DNA from: Gnetum montanum
Lineage: Eukaryota > Streptophyta > Gnetopsida > Gnetales > Gnetaceae
Assembly (NCBI GenBank): GCA_015680685.1
Contig: MNCI01021389.1
Span: 123,603-187,602, forward strand
Length of the DNA stretch: 64,000 nucleotides
Direction: 5' to 3'
In this document: positions 32,130 to 45,231 of the stretch, piece after piece
Numbering within the stretch: the first letter of the stretch is position 1
Layout of the letters: each line of letters starts with the position of its first letter
The notes under the pieces: model-generated
The model's input: the letters and a program-made list of their open reading frames with translations, nothing else
The model's database searches: none
What the model was told of the DNA's origin: nothing
Translations under genes and position numbers: made by a program

Positions 32130-34600
32130 AAGCTGGATGTAGCCTTATGTTCTTTCAGGTGGCAATGGCTCTTCAATTGATTGTTCCCCCTTATCATCAG
32201 GCTTTTGGAATTTGTATCAATTTAGGAGCACCTAAAGTTTTTCTTCTTCCGTTATGGGATTATGAGCTCTCCAGGTTAATGAACCAATGTTTGATGAAAT
32301 TAGCACATCCCATGGGCATGATAGCTATGGAAACATCTAGTTTACTTTGACATACCAAGTTGCAAACAGTATTCTCTCCTCCTCAAATGCTCTGGCCTTC
32401 TCTCAAAGTTCATGATAATCAATCAATCTCCTAGCCAAGTTTGCTGCAACATCGTTTTGCCCATGGTAGCCAGCCTTTAATACTTCTAGTTCAAAGTTTG
32501 CCACTTAGAGTTTTTGTACGACATCTTTACAATTCACAAACTCTTTTTTGTATAACGCATATGTGGCCACTACTTGTTGTGCTAGCTCATTTTTGGGCCT
32601 CCATACTGTTAACATGGTCAAGTTAGCATAAAGGAGATTAGCTAACACCATGTACTCTTTTAGGTCCTTAGGTCTTTATTCTTCACTTTGCTTGGTGGAC
32701 AAGGGCATAGTTGTCTAGAATGGGTTGCTAGTCATGATTCTATGCTGAAATTGTGCTAATTCTAGCCTTTGCCATCTGGATTTCTTTCTCATGTATATGC
32801 TTGTACATGCACATTTGGTCACGAAAGTGTCCCTTGAGCCTTTCATGTTTTTTTCCTTGTTTTTCCATGCACCAATTTCAATGGCTGATTTTTGTCGGAT
32901 GGTGTGTACCTCCTGCATAGAGAGGATCCTATTTTCTCTTGCGAGGTGGCTCGTATTCTAGTTGACCCTCACTAGTTGTTCTCTTAACTGGTGGATGCTC
33001 TCCTCTAAGATGTTTTTCTACTTCTCTATAGTGGTCAACCTTATGTTATCAGCAGCAAGTTATTTATTTTCCTCTTGTACCATGGTAAGTGCCTTAACAT
33101 GTGCATACATCTGTGCTTCAACTATTGAGGCATTCCATACTACTTTCTCCTTCTCTATTATCATCATTTTATTTTTCTTGATCAGGTATGCTATTTGCTC
33201 TATTCTGAATTACTCTATTTGATCAAGTGCAACAAATTGTGTGGGATCTCTTCGTTCAACTCTCAGAGCTGCGAACTCTTCTTGTAATCTTAGAATTTCT
33301 ACCTTTGCATGCTCTACCCTTATCTCTGCCATGACCAGTTTTCCCTTGGTAGTAATGAGTTCAAATTGTATTGCAGTGACATCATTGGGGATGTCAAAAA
33401 GTATTATCATTACTTGCCTTGTATGCAATAGTCTATCAAGCACACCCTCATGATTAACAGGAGTCATCAAGGTTCCGGCTAGCATTTGAGCATCTCTAAC
33501 TCCAATTAGATCTACCAGTGGTGCAACAGGTACATTAAAGGATTTCTTAATGTGATCAGTGATCACCTCTATTTCTCCCACTGCATCTTGGTGCTGCATT
33601 ACCACAACCATGGCTCCTTCTCTAGTCTTTAACATCACTTGGAACAATGCAGCGTTCCTAGAGATCTATTGTGAGCCTTGTACCTCTCCTCCTAACTATA
33701 ATGAAATCTTTCCACTTGCTGGATCAGCTAAAACTGTGGGGTCTAATGGCACTATCAATAACTCTATATAGATTGGCGTCTTCCCTTATTTCCCAACTAA
33801 TTATTTCTGCAATATATTACAGATGATTTATCGATGGTCGGTAATCTTGCGACAACGGCAGTGGAACTTGCTATTGTTGCTACTGCTATTGCTCTTGTTA
33901 TTGTTATTGCTGCTATTGTTTCTCTTATTATTGCTCTTGCTCTTGTTCTTCACTCTGATCTTTTCCGAGTGGCATTGGTTTAAGCAATTTAGCATATGAA
34001 TCATTTTGGGCTCTCCTGGGAACATCATTGGTATATCCTAAGATTTTGACTTGCTTGCACAACTTTCTGATAAGGTAAGGGAATGGCAATGTTGGCTTCC
34101 CCACCTTCTTTTCTTCAAATTACTTCTATAATTTCATAAAATAGAGTTGTGTGAGTTTGGCATTGTATTTGCCCATCAAAATTACACTTGCTCTAGTAGC
34201 ATAAGTAGATAATCTATTGAGTCCTTTAGTTGGGAACAAGTGATAGGTGCCAATTTTGAAGTAAATTCTTTCTTCAAGAGTTAGCTCATTGTAGCCCTTA
34301 TTTTCTTTATCATATGCTAGTTTCAGCCATAGTTTTCTAGTTTCAGAATTAGATTGGGTGGACAGATGTGCTAACCTTGCCTCTTTGCTGGGTATATTCA
34401 GAGCTTCTACAATTGCCTTGATCAAGAATGAAATTGAGTCTCCTTTAATGTTGACAATAGTTCCCTCTTATTTATTGTGCCAAAACTGATAAGTCTATCC
34501 AAGGTACCATTCATCATTCTGTGATAGTGTTGGGCATAGTGGTGATGCTTAGAGTTGCATCCTTACCGCTTTAGGAACAAATTCCATTAACGGGCAAAAG
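32130..34600 (-). pseudogene. Extra ORF region between integrase and 3' LTR, function unknown
   Basis: Not recognised. Minus-strand fragments: 34425-34126 (99 codons, with ERIYFKIGTYHLFPTKGLNR and YATRASVILMGKYNAKL), 33647-33210 (145 codons, ending in KVEILRLQEEFAALRVERRD, heptad-like) and 32918-32715 (67 codons, Lys-rich). They lie in order and might once have been a single long protein with coiled-coil parts. A polyglutamine/alanine-like stretch from GCAATA-type repeats lies at 33850-33950. Athila elements carry extra 3' ORFs, some called envelope-like; I see no signal peptide or membrane anchor that would support that here. Confidence 0.45.
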
Positions 34601-35995
34601 TTCATCTCCACAATGACTATGGTTAGGATGGATCTTTCTTGGATAGTGTGAAGGTAGTCTTGTGACAACGTTAGGCGTTGTCCTCGCACTTATGGTTCCT
34701 TTGCCTCTCCTTGGGCCATTGTCATGTAGCAAAAGTGTCTTGATGAATGCTGAACAATGGGGCTTCCTACTCCTCATATTCTAGTTCTTGTCCTTTGGTT
34801 TGGCCTCTACCTTGGCCTCTTGGTCATTTACTTGCTCCTTGTAAGGGTCCTCCTTATGCTCCTCTTTTTAGGACCATCTACAATCATCAAGGAATTGGGA
34901 TTACTATGGTGTTTACATTTATTATTAATGGTTTCACACCTCGCTCATACCCTTAGTTTTATTAAGTTCTTAATTGATTAGGATTGTAGAGTTAGGAAAT
35001 TTTTTATTTTTATTTTTTGTAAAAAGTACCCCATAGGTATTAATCTCTTATAACCCTTCACAATTGTCTAATTTGTTCTTATGTATGGCTCATGATGATG
35101 GTTATGGTTTCTTAAGAATATTATTTGAGTGTTTTGGCATTAATATGATTAACTATTCATTTTAAAATTTCAACTATCTCTTCATACTTACCCTTAAAGT
35201 ACTTTCCAGGCATTAGAATTTTCAAAAAAATGGGCTTAGATTTTCCTCACTAGCACCCACACACCCCTCCACATCCTCCCCCCCCCCCCACAATGAAGGT
35301 GAGGATTCCATGATCAAATAGGTTTAAAAAGCATGAAAATTGAAGCAATATTGATCAATTTATGGCTTAGGAAAACTAGGAGGTTAGAGCTCAGATCATA
35401 AAAGAAAATTAAAAAAATCTCCCTTGGCTCAAATGAAAAATGGTGAAAAATTTTCTAAGTATCCACCAATATATATAGGTTTTGTGGAACCCGATATTGG
35501 GGAATCGACATCAGAGCCTAAGAAATTTCACTTTTCATGAGTGGTTAATGAAAAAAATTGATTCTTTTGGACATTTGGAAGGTTTTAGGGTTGCTCATGG
35601 AAATATGCATATTTTTGTCAAAAATTCATCATTGGAAGTTCATAGAGAAGGAATCTCGGGCTATGAAAGTTCATTAGATGGTTAAGAAGGGTAATGGATT
35701 CATGTGTTTAGAATGAATAGTGTAAATGATATGGGAAGTGTTTATTGATGTTTGGAAGGTTCAAGATGATGTGAAATTACTTGGCAAGTATAAGATACAA
35801 TAGTTATACAAGTGGATCTCCCCAAAGTAGGCTCTAGCCCTTAATGCCCTTGTATAACCACACCTAAAAGTGTTCTTAGACACTTAATGAGTTGATTGTA
35901 ATGCATACATGTTTAGCAAAACACACATGTTAGTACCACCAAATTTGGAAAATAACTATATGTTAGAAAAAACCATAAGTTATGACTATTCAAAC
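34601..35995 (-). other. Non-coding 3' region of the 14.2-kb element
   Basis: No ORF of note. It contains a run of 12 C (35278-35289). On the minus strand near 35510-35460, palindrome-like CGATATTGGGG and GATGTCGAT lie close to a TATATATATTGG stretch, in the order seen in LTR U3 regions. This may be a remnant of another LTR. Confidence 0.35.
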
Positions 35996-37026
35996 TGATG
36001 AGCGGCGAGATACCCCTACACTCAACCATACGAAACGAGCGTCGCACGCGCGATCCGGTCGAACTCCGCAGATGGACTAGTTGTGGCACCTAGATAGTTA
36101 GCCTTAGGTCGCAGTTCGCTGTCTTCCCATCTAGACTAGTTTTGCATATGTCACGTATGGTTTAGTCTAGATGAGGTGTATGATGTGTCCTAATTCTAAT
36201 GCTACTCCTGATGGCAGTGGAAAATAATATTTAACTAAATCTAAGCTAAGAGGAAAAGGGTAAGAAAATCTAATCTAGCCTAAGTGCGACGAGCAACCGA
36301 TTCCTTGATCAACCGTACACATCTTGGACTTCGTGCACGACTGCCACTGGGACTACCAAGCATAGGCCTAGGTACGCCACTGGGATTACCAAGCGCAGAC
36401 CCCAAATACGCCACTGGGTTACCAAGCGTAGATCCCCCTAGCTACACCACTAGGCTACCAAGCAGTCACACTTAAATGCTCGTAATCAAGTCGTACTCGT
36501 TCCGCTTCTAGGAGTTTAGGGTTGAGAGACTAATCGCGATAAGTAACCGATTCCTTAACTAGCCGTACACACCCGTAGATGCTCGTAGTCAAGTCGTACT
36601 TACACCGCGCTATGAAAGCAATAAATAACATGAAATAAATAACAATAAATAAACTAAGTGAATGCTGCAATGATGAAGTAATCTCGATCTTTATTGCCGG
36701 TCATGTGCGTGTCCAAGTACGGCACACTCGAATAAAGACACCGTACAATCACATTCACCACACTGCGGGCAGACACGGGAAAATTCTAACTCTGGAGGGA
36801 TCAAACTGCCAGAGCTTCGCTACACTAAAACTCGGATGTGAAATGAGGGAGAGCCGCCTCTTATTTATAGGAATTGCGGCTGGGGGAAGGACGCGATATC
36901 GCGTACGCGATATCGCAGCCCATGATACATCGCGACTCTGATACAACAGGGGTGCCTTAACGTGGGTGCCTTATCGTGGGTGCCTTAAGGCGACCGCCAG
37001 CACTATGAGCAATTCAGGTCTCATCA
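35996..37026 (-). repeat. Solo LTR nested in the 14.2-kb element, perfect target duplication
   Basis: 1031 bp on the minus strand, from TGATGAGACC (37026) to CGCCGCTCATCA (35996). It is flanked by CAAAC at 35991-35995 and 37027-37031, an exact 5-bp duplication. TATA box at 36869-36862. U3 contains two GCGATATCGC palindromes and a three-fold GTGCCTTA-containing repeat (36952-36988). Within the LTR, the CCACTGGG(A)TTACCAAGC motif recurs (36345-36470). No internal region, so a recombination product. Confidence 0.9.
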
Positions 37027-38079
37027 CAAACAATGAGATGAGATGGACTTAGAAGGGATTGCAGAAATCAGGATGTGAGGTGTCTTACCATAGGCATAAT
37101 GAATTTTTATGTTTTATTAGTAGTTAGAGTAATCACTAACTTTTCTGTCCAAGATTCAAACCAAGTCCAAACCACCATCTAGTGACATCACATCACTTCA
37201 TCTCTTAGGATTACAACTATAAGACTATCAATGTTGCAAGGAGTACCATAACTTGGCGTATTGTTCAAGGGAGGAGTTTATTAATGGCACTTGTTTGTTT
37301 TTTAGATTTCTGAGAAGGCACCTACCTTAAGGCATTAGTAACATGTCTTTCTAATGGGACCCCCAGAAATTTATTATGTGCTCTTTTATTTTATGTGTGT
37401 CAACCTTTTTAAGTTAGCACTTATTTTACTCTTACTACCATTTTCCATTAGATCTACAAGGATATAATACAACCTTAACAACATGATAAAATTCACAATA
37501 GTAATACAAAAGAATCCAGAAATTCCCTTGATGTCATGCCCTTTTCATTCCCACTTGGTTCTTCACTTGTCTATCCAGGCATAATGATCACAAGTTCATT
37601 TTTAGTTGTATGAAGAAAAAGAATATCATAATGGCCATGGTAAGAACCTTTTATTAACAAGATGGATGGATGGATCGTGTGGGCTGACTGTTCAAATAAT
37701 TAGTCCCTTATGACTTGATATGATAGAGAAATCTTCATCTTATTGGGCTACATCTTGCCTTTATTCAATGTGTCTTATTAGTAATCAAAATTATTTACAA
37801 AGGGTTTGAAAACAAAGTATAAAAGAAATGAAAAAGATGGTAAAAATTGTGAAAATTTTAAAAAATGAAAAATGTTAAAAGAATAGAAAATGTGAAAGAA
37901 TCAAAAGATATTAAAGAATGTCAAAAATTTAAGAAATGAAAACTATCAAAGAATAAGAAAAGATTAAAAAATATGAAAAATAAAAAGAACATGAAAATTC
38001 AGCATGGTACCTATGGCTCTAGATTTACACTGCCATGACTATCATGAAGATCCTGTAAATTAAAGATAGAAGAAGTAGA
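37027..38079 (-). other. Region after integrase, no ORF
   Basis: Part of the 14.2-kb element. From 37800 to 38000 it is a purine-rich, low-complexity run of GAAAA/AAAGAAT motifs. I see no coding sign. Confidence 0.4.
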
Positions 38080-39375
38080 AGACTAGTGGGTAGTTTGGGT
38101 AGTTTCTTTTGAATATTCATAATATGGTTTGACTTGTTGGATATTAACAAGAATAAGCTTATGTGGACTAGATGGGTGGTGAATATGTAAGGCACCAGAT
38201 GGATAAGTGATGTGCATAATGTATGCTCCCTCCTAAAGTGTTTGAAATTTAACTTTTTGGGATAAATGATGAGGATTATAATAGAGGACCTTGTTACCCA
38301 GTTGTATGGTTACATTCCTTATCCATGAATCATGCCTATGTTTGGAGTAGTGCTTATGGTCTTCACTACCCATGAGTGCTACTAGCCAATTCTCATCTAA
38401 AAGATTCATATTCATTAGATATTCCTTTTAGGCTAAACTCAAATTAAGGTCATGTTCATTAGTAGTAGCTAAAGTGCAAAGCTTTGGCTAGATTGGAAGT
38501 GTTGGGAAATTTCTATAGACAAAATCATATGGGGTGTACCCTATAGGTAGTTTCTAGGATGTCCTATATGTCCACAAAGCATTGTTTAATTTTGTACTCC
38601 AATCCCATCTAAATCTACTAACCATCATAGTGAGTATTCTAGTAATTTCCCAATTAGTGACTTCAACTTGACCATTTGCTTGTGGATGATATCGTGTTAT
38701 TAGTTTATGGTTAACCCTAAGTTGTTGCATAAGTTTCTTAAAAGTAGCATTGGTGAAGTGGGTTCCATTATCTAAGATTAGCATTTTGGGTACTTCAAAT
38801 CTATTCACCACATGTTGAAAAAGCTTGGTAGCTGTCTTGGCTGCATAGTCCTTTACTGTTGCTGCCTTTGCCCACCTTGTGTAGTAATCCACAGTCACAA
38901 TAATATACACTTTTCCCTTTCATATAAATTGAATGGACCTTATACAATCAGTTCCCTAAGTATCCAAAGGCTCCAATAGCTATATCCGGTGTTATGGCCC
39001 TTCATATCTAACTGCAATTCCTCCATCTCTTTGGCATCATTTGCAAGATTGTGTAAAAATGTGGATGTGTCTGAATAGAGTAGGCCAAAAGTAGCTTGCC
39101 ATCAGTAGTTTGAGTTCTGTTCTACACCTTGCATAGTGGCCACCACATTGACATTCATGAGCATCTTGTAAAACTCTCTACCGAGCACGGTCTAGCACAC
39201 ACCATCTAACGAGCCCATTTACATAGATCTTGTACATATTGCCATTGATTCCCATGTAGCATTTGGCTCTATGAAGGAATTGCTCACGTTGTTTCCTATT
39301 CCATTTAGCAGGAAGCTCTTGTGTTGTGAGATAAGTCAGGTACTCTGTAGTCCATGGCATTCTTGTTGAATTTAC
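38080..39375 (-). pseudogene. Integrase
   Basis: Integrase inserts the cDNA into chromosomes. The N-terminal zinc-binding part shows His-His-Cys-Cys spacing (LQDAHE, CGGHYARCRTELKLLM, SYFWPTLFRHIH, SCK.CQR) at about 39190-39020. The core (38910-38554) keeps the acidic triad in VDYYTRWAKA, LDNGTHFTN and NGQVEVTN. The C-terminal part follows (LGNKVLYYNPHHLSQKVKF, 38415-38233). Stop codons between these pieces make it non-functional. The order after RT-RNase H is the gypsy order. Confidence 0.85.
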
Positions 39376-39435
39376 AACCTTTACTATTCTAGTAAGTAGA
39401 TCCTCATCGAGGAATTGGTCTAATAAAGGTTCTAC

Positions 39436-40960
39436 TCAATTGTTTGAATCCCATTTCAACCTTGATAAATGATTAGGTACTATGTTTTCTATCCCTTTCT
39501 TATTAATCATTGTGATGTTAAACTCTTGAAGAATCATAAGCCATCTTATCACTCTAGTTCTAACTGCTAGCTTGTTCATTAAAAATCTTATGGCACTATG
39601 ATTAGTGTGGACATAGATTTGGTAAATAAGCACATAATGTCTAAAGTTTTCAAGTGTGTACACCACAACCATCAACTCTTTTTTAGTTGTGGTGTAATTT
39701 ATTTGTGCTCTACTGATGGTCGTGTTGGCATAGTGTATGTAGTAAGGTGTCTTTTGATTATCAAGTTGTATCAGTATTGCACCAAGCACATAGTTGGAGG
39801 CATTAGTCATGATATGAAAAGGTCTTAGCCAATCTAGAGCTTTGAGGATTGGTGTCTCAACTAGCTTTTGCTTCAAGGCTTTAAATGCCTTTTCACTTGA
39901 CACAGTCCACTTGAAGGGTGCATTCTTCTTTGTGAGTTCTACAAGCAGTTTGGCTATCTTTAAAAAGTTTTCAATGAATCTCATGTAGTATCCCGTATGA
40001 CCTAGAAAGGATCTTACATCTTTCACTGTCTATGGCTGTTCAATGATATTTTGGATGACTCTAATATTTTTAGAATCTACCTTTTTACCCCTCTGGGATA
40101 TTTTGTGTCCCAACACTATGCGTTCCTAGACCATGAGATGGCTCTTTTGCCAGTTGAGCTTCAAATTAGTTTCAACACATCTTTTAAGTACTTGCTCTAA
40201 CTGGTCTAATGCTTATTTGAAACCCAATCCATATGTGGAAAAATCATCCATAAAATCTTCAACATTATTGCCTATCTGCTTCTAGAAGATACTTAAGACT
40301 AGTCTTTGGAAGGTTGTTGGTGCATTACAAAAACCAAAAGGCATTTTCTTGTAAGCAAATGTTCCCCATGGACTCATGAACGTGGTCTTTTCTTGGTCTT
40401 CAGATGCAATGTGGATTTGATTGTATCCACTATACCCATCAAGAAGACTATAATACTCGTGTCCTGAAATTGTGTCGAGGACCTGATCAACAAATGGCAA
40501 GGGGAAGTGATCCTTGAATGTGGCTAAGTTCAACATCTAGAAGTTGATGCAGATGCACCATTTTCCTTCCTTCTTTGGAACTATCACCAATAGACTAACC
40601 CATTCACTATCTATAATAGGATAGATGAATCCTGCCTTTAGCAACTTTTCAAATTCTTACTTGACTACCTTAAGTTTAGGATTGAGTCTTCGTTGAGGTT
40701 GGTGTTTTGGTTTGACTACAGAATCAGTGTAGCTTCGGTGTTGACAAATTCGTGGATCAATTCTTGTGATCTCATCATAAGACCATGCGAATGCTATAGG
40801 CCATCTATTGAGCACTTCTAGTAGTTTCTTCTTCTGCTCATTATTTAGGTTGACATTGATAATCACTAGCTTCTTGTTGTTTACGAGTGCATATTCTAAC
40901 ATTACCAGTAGGGCTTTCAATTCTAGCAATTCTAGTTCTATTATGTTTAGGATCTCCAAG
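39436..40960 (-). pseudogene. Reverse transcriptase and RNase H
   Basis: RT starts near 40960 with an N-terminal part (KKLLEVLNRWPIAFAWSYDE, TRIDPRICQH). It then shows ATFKDHFPLPFVDQVLD, YYSLLDGYSGYNQIHI (catalytic Asp), GTFAYKKMPFGFCNAPTTFQ, the catalytic DFMDDFSTYG and VRSFLGHTGYYMRFIENF. RNase H follows at about 39860-39440, where a usual Asp has become Asn in IMTNASNYVLGAIL; KKELMVVVYTLENF and VHTNHSAIRFLMN come after. Similarity to Athila/Tat RTs is clear. A TAG replaces a residue in SIF.KQIGN. Confidence 0.88.
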
Positions 40961-41189
40961 TGTCCCTAGTCCATGTCCTCTTCTTGATTATTTTAAGGTA
41001 AGAGTGTCTTTTTTTTTAAACTATTCCAACTTATCTATTTTTGTAACATATGTACTAATAATTTGTTCCTTTGGTTCCATGCACTTGTTAGATTAAGTTT
41101 CTTCACTTGTAATCAACCACTAAGTGCCCTCTTATTGGGTGGTTGCTGCATATAGACAATTTTTTACACATCTTATTTTGACACATCTA

Positions 41190-41620
41190 TTGCATGCTTT
41201 AGTTTCCTCTCATTTGATATCCCAGATCTTTTACATGCAATGGCACTTGTTATCACTGTATGCAATACATGAAACTCTTCATCATTGTATGATTTCAACT
41301 TTATCTTCCTTGGAAATTCTCCCTTGTTTTTCCCCATGTGAATGACTAGGAAATTAGTAGGATAAGACTAGCCACTGATAGCAGTAATCACTTCATCTAC
41401 TTGCCCAAGTGAAATTGTGATTGACTAGTCTGTAATCTCTAAGAAAATGTTACTTTTCTATGGTGGTGGAAAGTTCCAGGCCAGGTACATGTCTTGAAAT
41501 ATTAGGTTTACTCCATACCTAGAATCTAATAGAGCTTTGCATGGTTTTTGTCTTGTTATTTGGAGATAAACCAAGGGACTTTTCGGATCAGTTCTTTTTT
41601 GTGGAAGAGCTCCTGCCTTG
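41190..41620 (-). pseudogene. Retropepsin-like protease remnant
   Basis: Minus strand gives PCKALLDSRYGVNLIFQDMY (about 41545-41486). The related element at 61790 reads ALLDSGSGINLISHDMY there, so the catalytic DSG has become DSR. Downstream SYPTNFLVIHMGKNKGEFP also aligns with that element. It would cleave the Gag-Pol polyprotein. Inactive as read. Confidence 0.65.
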
Positions 41621-41999
41621 ATCCAATTAGTTGTGGTCTAACTGAGCACGAAAGTTGTGACGTTAGAACTTGATGAAGTAGGAAGCTTGCTATGTCAAGA
41701 AGGACTTGATGTAGAGGGGGTGAAATCAGACATATTCCCCATCTTGTGATTCTTTTCTAGACTTGTTTGGAAGAATGGACATTTCTTGGATTAAGTCTCA
41801 TAGGTGATCATCTCCTCATGCACATTAACTACCCTTGTAGCACTCTTTGGTTGGGGTTGTGATGATAATTTCTCCTACATAATAGAAGGTGGCACTAGTG
41901 GTAGAGGATTTAGGTGTTGAGTAGAATGACTAGCTATCTGTGGATGCACATATAAGTTGGGATTAGTCCTTAGTGGTATCAATTTGTGGTATTTTGCTG

Positions 42000-44101
42000 G
42001 ATAATACTATAGGGTCTGAACAGTTGCATTACCAGGTGATACTAGATGTTGGACAAAATATCCATACAAATTTGGTTATTTATATGGATATTGTTAACAA
42101 GGCAGTTGCATAACCCATGATTGAGGTTATTGCCACTACTGATAATAGTGCTCCTATGGCTATGGCAAAGCTGCACTAGGATAAAATATTTGTTGAAGGT
42201 TATGTCAGTAGTTACCTTGAGATTAAGCTAATCATTTGGGCACTTTTCTTTTAACAAATTTAGGATTAAGTGCATATGCCCTTGTCTCTTGGAGATGTGT
42301 CATGACTGGAGAACACCCCTTGGGATGTTCGTACTGACACAATGCAACCTTTCTTATCTATGGAGCTGGTGTATGAGCACTCAGCCACTAAAGAAACTTT
42401 ACCTTTTTATTCAAACTCTTTCTTTTTCCTCTTGTCTTTGCCTTTTTTGAAGGCTTTCTTCATTATTTCCTCCATAATCTTTAATGTAGCTGTAAATTTC
42501 TCATCAACAGAATCCCACAATTTCTCTACTTTAGTTGCAATCTCACTTATAAACTTTTGGATTGGTAGAGTCTTTTTTTGGATAGCCTGATCCAAGGTTT
42601 ACTTCTCTTGTGTTTCACAAACTCATGCATTTCTTTTTCAAATTAATGGATCTCTATTGTACTCTTCAGTTGATTCCCTTTTTCTTAGCTCACCTTTCTT
42701 TTTTGCTACTTGGTCAATTAGTCTTTGAATGCGATAGACAAACTTTTCTAATGATCTTCCTTGGGTGTAAACCCTAAGGATCTCTTTGGTTTTACTTTGC
42801 ATCCCATCTACGATGTGCCTGAGCTATTCCTTTGATGAAAATCTATGGCTTGGACACCTATGTAATAGTGAATAGTATCTGCCCATTACCACATCAAGGG
42901 TCTCATGAGTCCCTTGCTTCCATCCATGAATTTGTTTTCTTAAATTTGACACTCGTGAATAGGTTTGGTACTTGTCATTAAATATTTCAAGCATGGTACT
43001 CTAGCGTCTAATGGATTCAGGTTCCAATGACTTGTACCAGCTCTCTACCTCCTTCACAAGTGTTCTTAGAAATAGCTTCAACTTTTGCCAATCACTTTTG
43101 TTGTTTTGGAGGGCATAGGCATCATGAAAAGCTTAAAGGTAATGTTGTGGATCAACGTTGTAGCCACCTTCAAATCTTGGCATATTGTTCATGTTGAGCA
43201 ATTTGATTTGACTATCCCTCATGTGCCTGGTTGGTATGTGGATAGCAACGTAGATGTTTATCATGCTTCAAGTTGCCATAAGGGTTTCATCATCATGGTT
43301 GGGTTCATATGATCTTTTGTACCCATGACCCTATTTGTGCTCATACCTTTATTGATCCTCTCTTCAATCCCTTTGTCTCTTTTGTTCATATTCTTCATCT
43401 TTTGAATCAGAGTATCTTGAATATCAATCATGATGATCATGAGTCCATCTTTCTTCCCTATCATAGTCTGGATACTTATGTCATCTCTTGTTAGAGTCCT
43501 TTGATGACCATGATGAGGTAGATGAGGTAGTAGGAGAACGGTGTCAACTTGTTCTCTTTTCATGACTCTTGTATCATTCTTTTTAGGATTTGGTAGGAAC
43601 CTTTGACCTTAAGTCCTACTTATACCTTAAGTTAGTAGCCTCCCCCTTATGTGTATCTGCCATAGTGGAATGAAGTTGGACTTTGACATGTCCTTCAAGT
43701 CTGATGGTAGGTGTTTTTGAAGGTTCCTCATCGTTTTGGTGGAGTTGTTCTGAAATAAATGCATCAAAATCAAGTTCTTCTAAGACAAAAAAAGTGTTGA
43801 CTTGCTTCCCATTACTGTGTGCATGTTTGATCTCCATGGCAGCATCTCTCCTCATCTACTCCTTTGTGGGTTCATAGGGTCTTGTCATGTACTGAGTCAT
43901 ATGATACCCTTTCCAGATCTAGTCCAACTGCATTCCCCTTAAGGCACTTTGAAGCATGTTAAGTGCTACACATTCTAGAGATAGGACTATGGTGCCTTGC
44001 ATGTCCCTCCACCTCATTTGATTGTCTTGATGGGAGATGAGAGTAAAGTCTGGATGGTAAGGATCAGTGTGAGCATAAGTGATTCTTGTCTGCATTAACA
44101 T
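42000..44101 (-). pseudogene. gag (degenerate)
   Basis: Starts near 44101 downstream of the primer binding site. The first 60 codons are open (MLMQTRITYAHTDPYH...), then 43855-43616 (DFDAFISEQLHQNDEEPSKT). The retrotransposon gag domain lies at about 43240-42740 in pieces: FEGGYNVDPQ, AFHDAYALQNNKSDWQKLKL, VESWYKSLEPESIRRWSTML, FNDKYQTYSRVSNL. A Lys-rich stretch (42595-42407) follows. Several frame changes and stops. Confidence 0.75.
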
Positions 44102-44301
44102 CCCCCATTCTTCTTCATTAATAATTCTATCAATGCTTCTTGTCTCCTTGGCAGGTGATGGTTAGTCTTTGTTTAAAGCCAAATTTTATATTTTTACACA
44201 TTATATGTTAAGTGTGCTTTTCTTATGGTTGTAAGGTTTGACTTTATGTTTCAGATATAATGAACTTTGAGAAATCAATTATTGAGCATACATTGATGTG
44301 T

Positions 44302-44319
44302 CCTAGGCAACAACACCAA
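44302..44319 (-). other. Primer binding site, tRNA-Asp type (diverged)
   Basis: Minus strand reads TTGGTGTTGTTGCCTAGG directly after the 5' LTR. It matches the tRNA-Asp complement pattern TGGCGCCGTTGCC with C-to-T type changes. Confidence 0.65.
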
Positions 44320-45231
44320 TGATAAGTGGTGAAGCAGTCCAACACCCAACCATATGAGATATGAGTGTTCGTGCGCAACCCGATTGAATTCCATGGACAA
44401 GGCAATGTAGTTATGCTAGTAATTGATTTAAGTTTGTGATCTTTGTCTTCCCACATGAGCTAGTAAAATCGATACACATGGTTTAACTCACAATGAGGTG
44501 TATGATGTGCTAATGTTATAGGGCCATATTACTCCTAGGGAACATAAAGTAAATGAAGTGGTTTCTAAATCTAAGTAACATTAAACAAATCTAATCTAGC
44601 CTATGTGATGGACATCTGTTCCTGATTCTCCATACACATCTTGGACTCATGTAATCATTACTGGGATTACCAAGTATCTCGCTATTGGGTGAATCAAGCA
44701 ATAATACTACTGGGTTATCAAACGATCACACTTAACACTTGGAATCAATTGTATTGATTCTGCTTAACAACAAAAATAGTAAAGTTTGTGGAACAATAAA
44801 TCAGTAACTAAGAAAGTAGTAAACATTATACTAAGTCAAAATAGTAAACATTAGTCTAAGTAAATGGTAAAGAAATCTAAGTGATGCTGCAATGATGCAA
44901 AGTAATCTCCATCTTTATTTCTGTGCATGAAACATGTCCAAGTATATTCCACTCAAATAAAGACTCTATTCAATCACTTAACATCACACTGCAGGCATAT
45001 ACTCCTAAGTGCTAAGTGTTAAAATCAAGAAAACAAACTAACAAAATGTCACTAAGGTTAGAATGAAACTGTATGTGGACTTTGCACCTAAGTGTTGTAT
45101 TTATAGGCCTACACATGTCTGTGATATCAGATACATGACTTCATAGCTTGTGCTCTAATATCAAGGATTCGATATCGTGGCTTTGATATTGGATGCTTAA
45201 TATCATAGCTAGTCAAAATTTGGATTTATCA
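44320..45231 (-). repeat. 5' LTR of the 14.2-kb element
   Basis: 912 bp; minus strand TGATAAATCC (45231) to CCACTTATCA (44320). TATA box at 45105-45098. U3 has GATATC-type palindromes (45120-45205). Partner of 31047-31941; the two share the whole layout but differ by many substitutions and small indels. Confidence 0.88.

Larger units (their letters stand above)
31047..45231 (-). mobile_element. Athila-like Ty3/gypsy element, full length, 14.2 kb
   Basis: Minus strand: 5' LTR 45231-44320, primer binding site 44319-44302, gag, protease, RT-RNase H, integrase (ending near 38080), then about 6 kb of further sequence and the 3' LTR 31941-31047. Flanks are ATGGT (45232-45236) and CTGGT (31042-31046), a 5-bp duplication with one change. 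A later solo LTR (35996-37026) sits in the 3' region. All ORFs carry stops, so it is dead. RT and RNase H sequence and tRNA-Asp priming place it near Athila, a lineage known for extra sequence after integrase. Confidence 0.88.

Noticed and set aside
31047-37026. Pairing of the LTRs at 30049 and 35996 as one element
   Set aside because: They are in opposite orientation and each has its own target duplication (ATATA and CAAAC), so they are separate solo LTRs.
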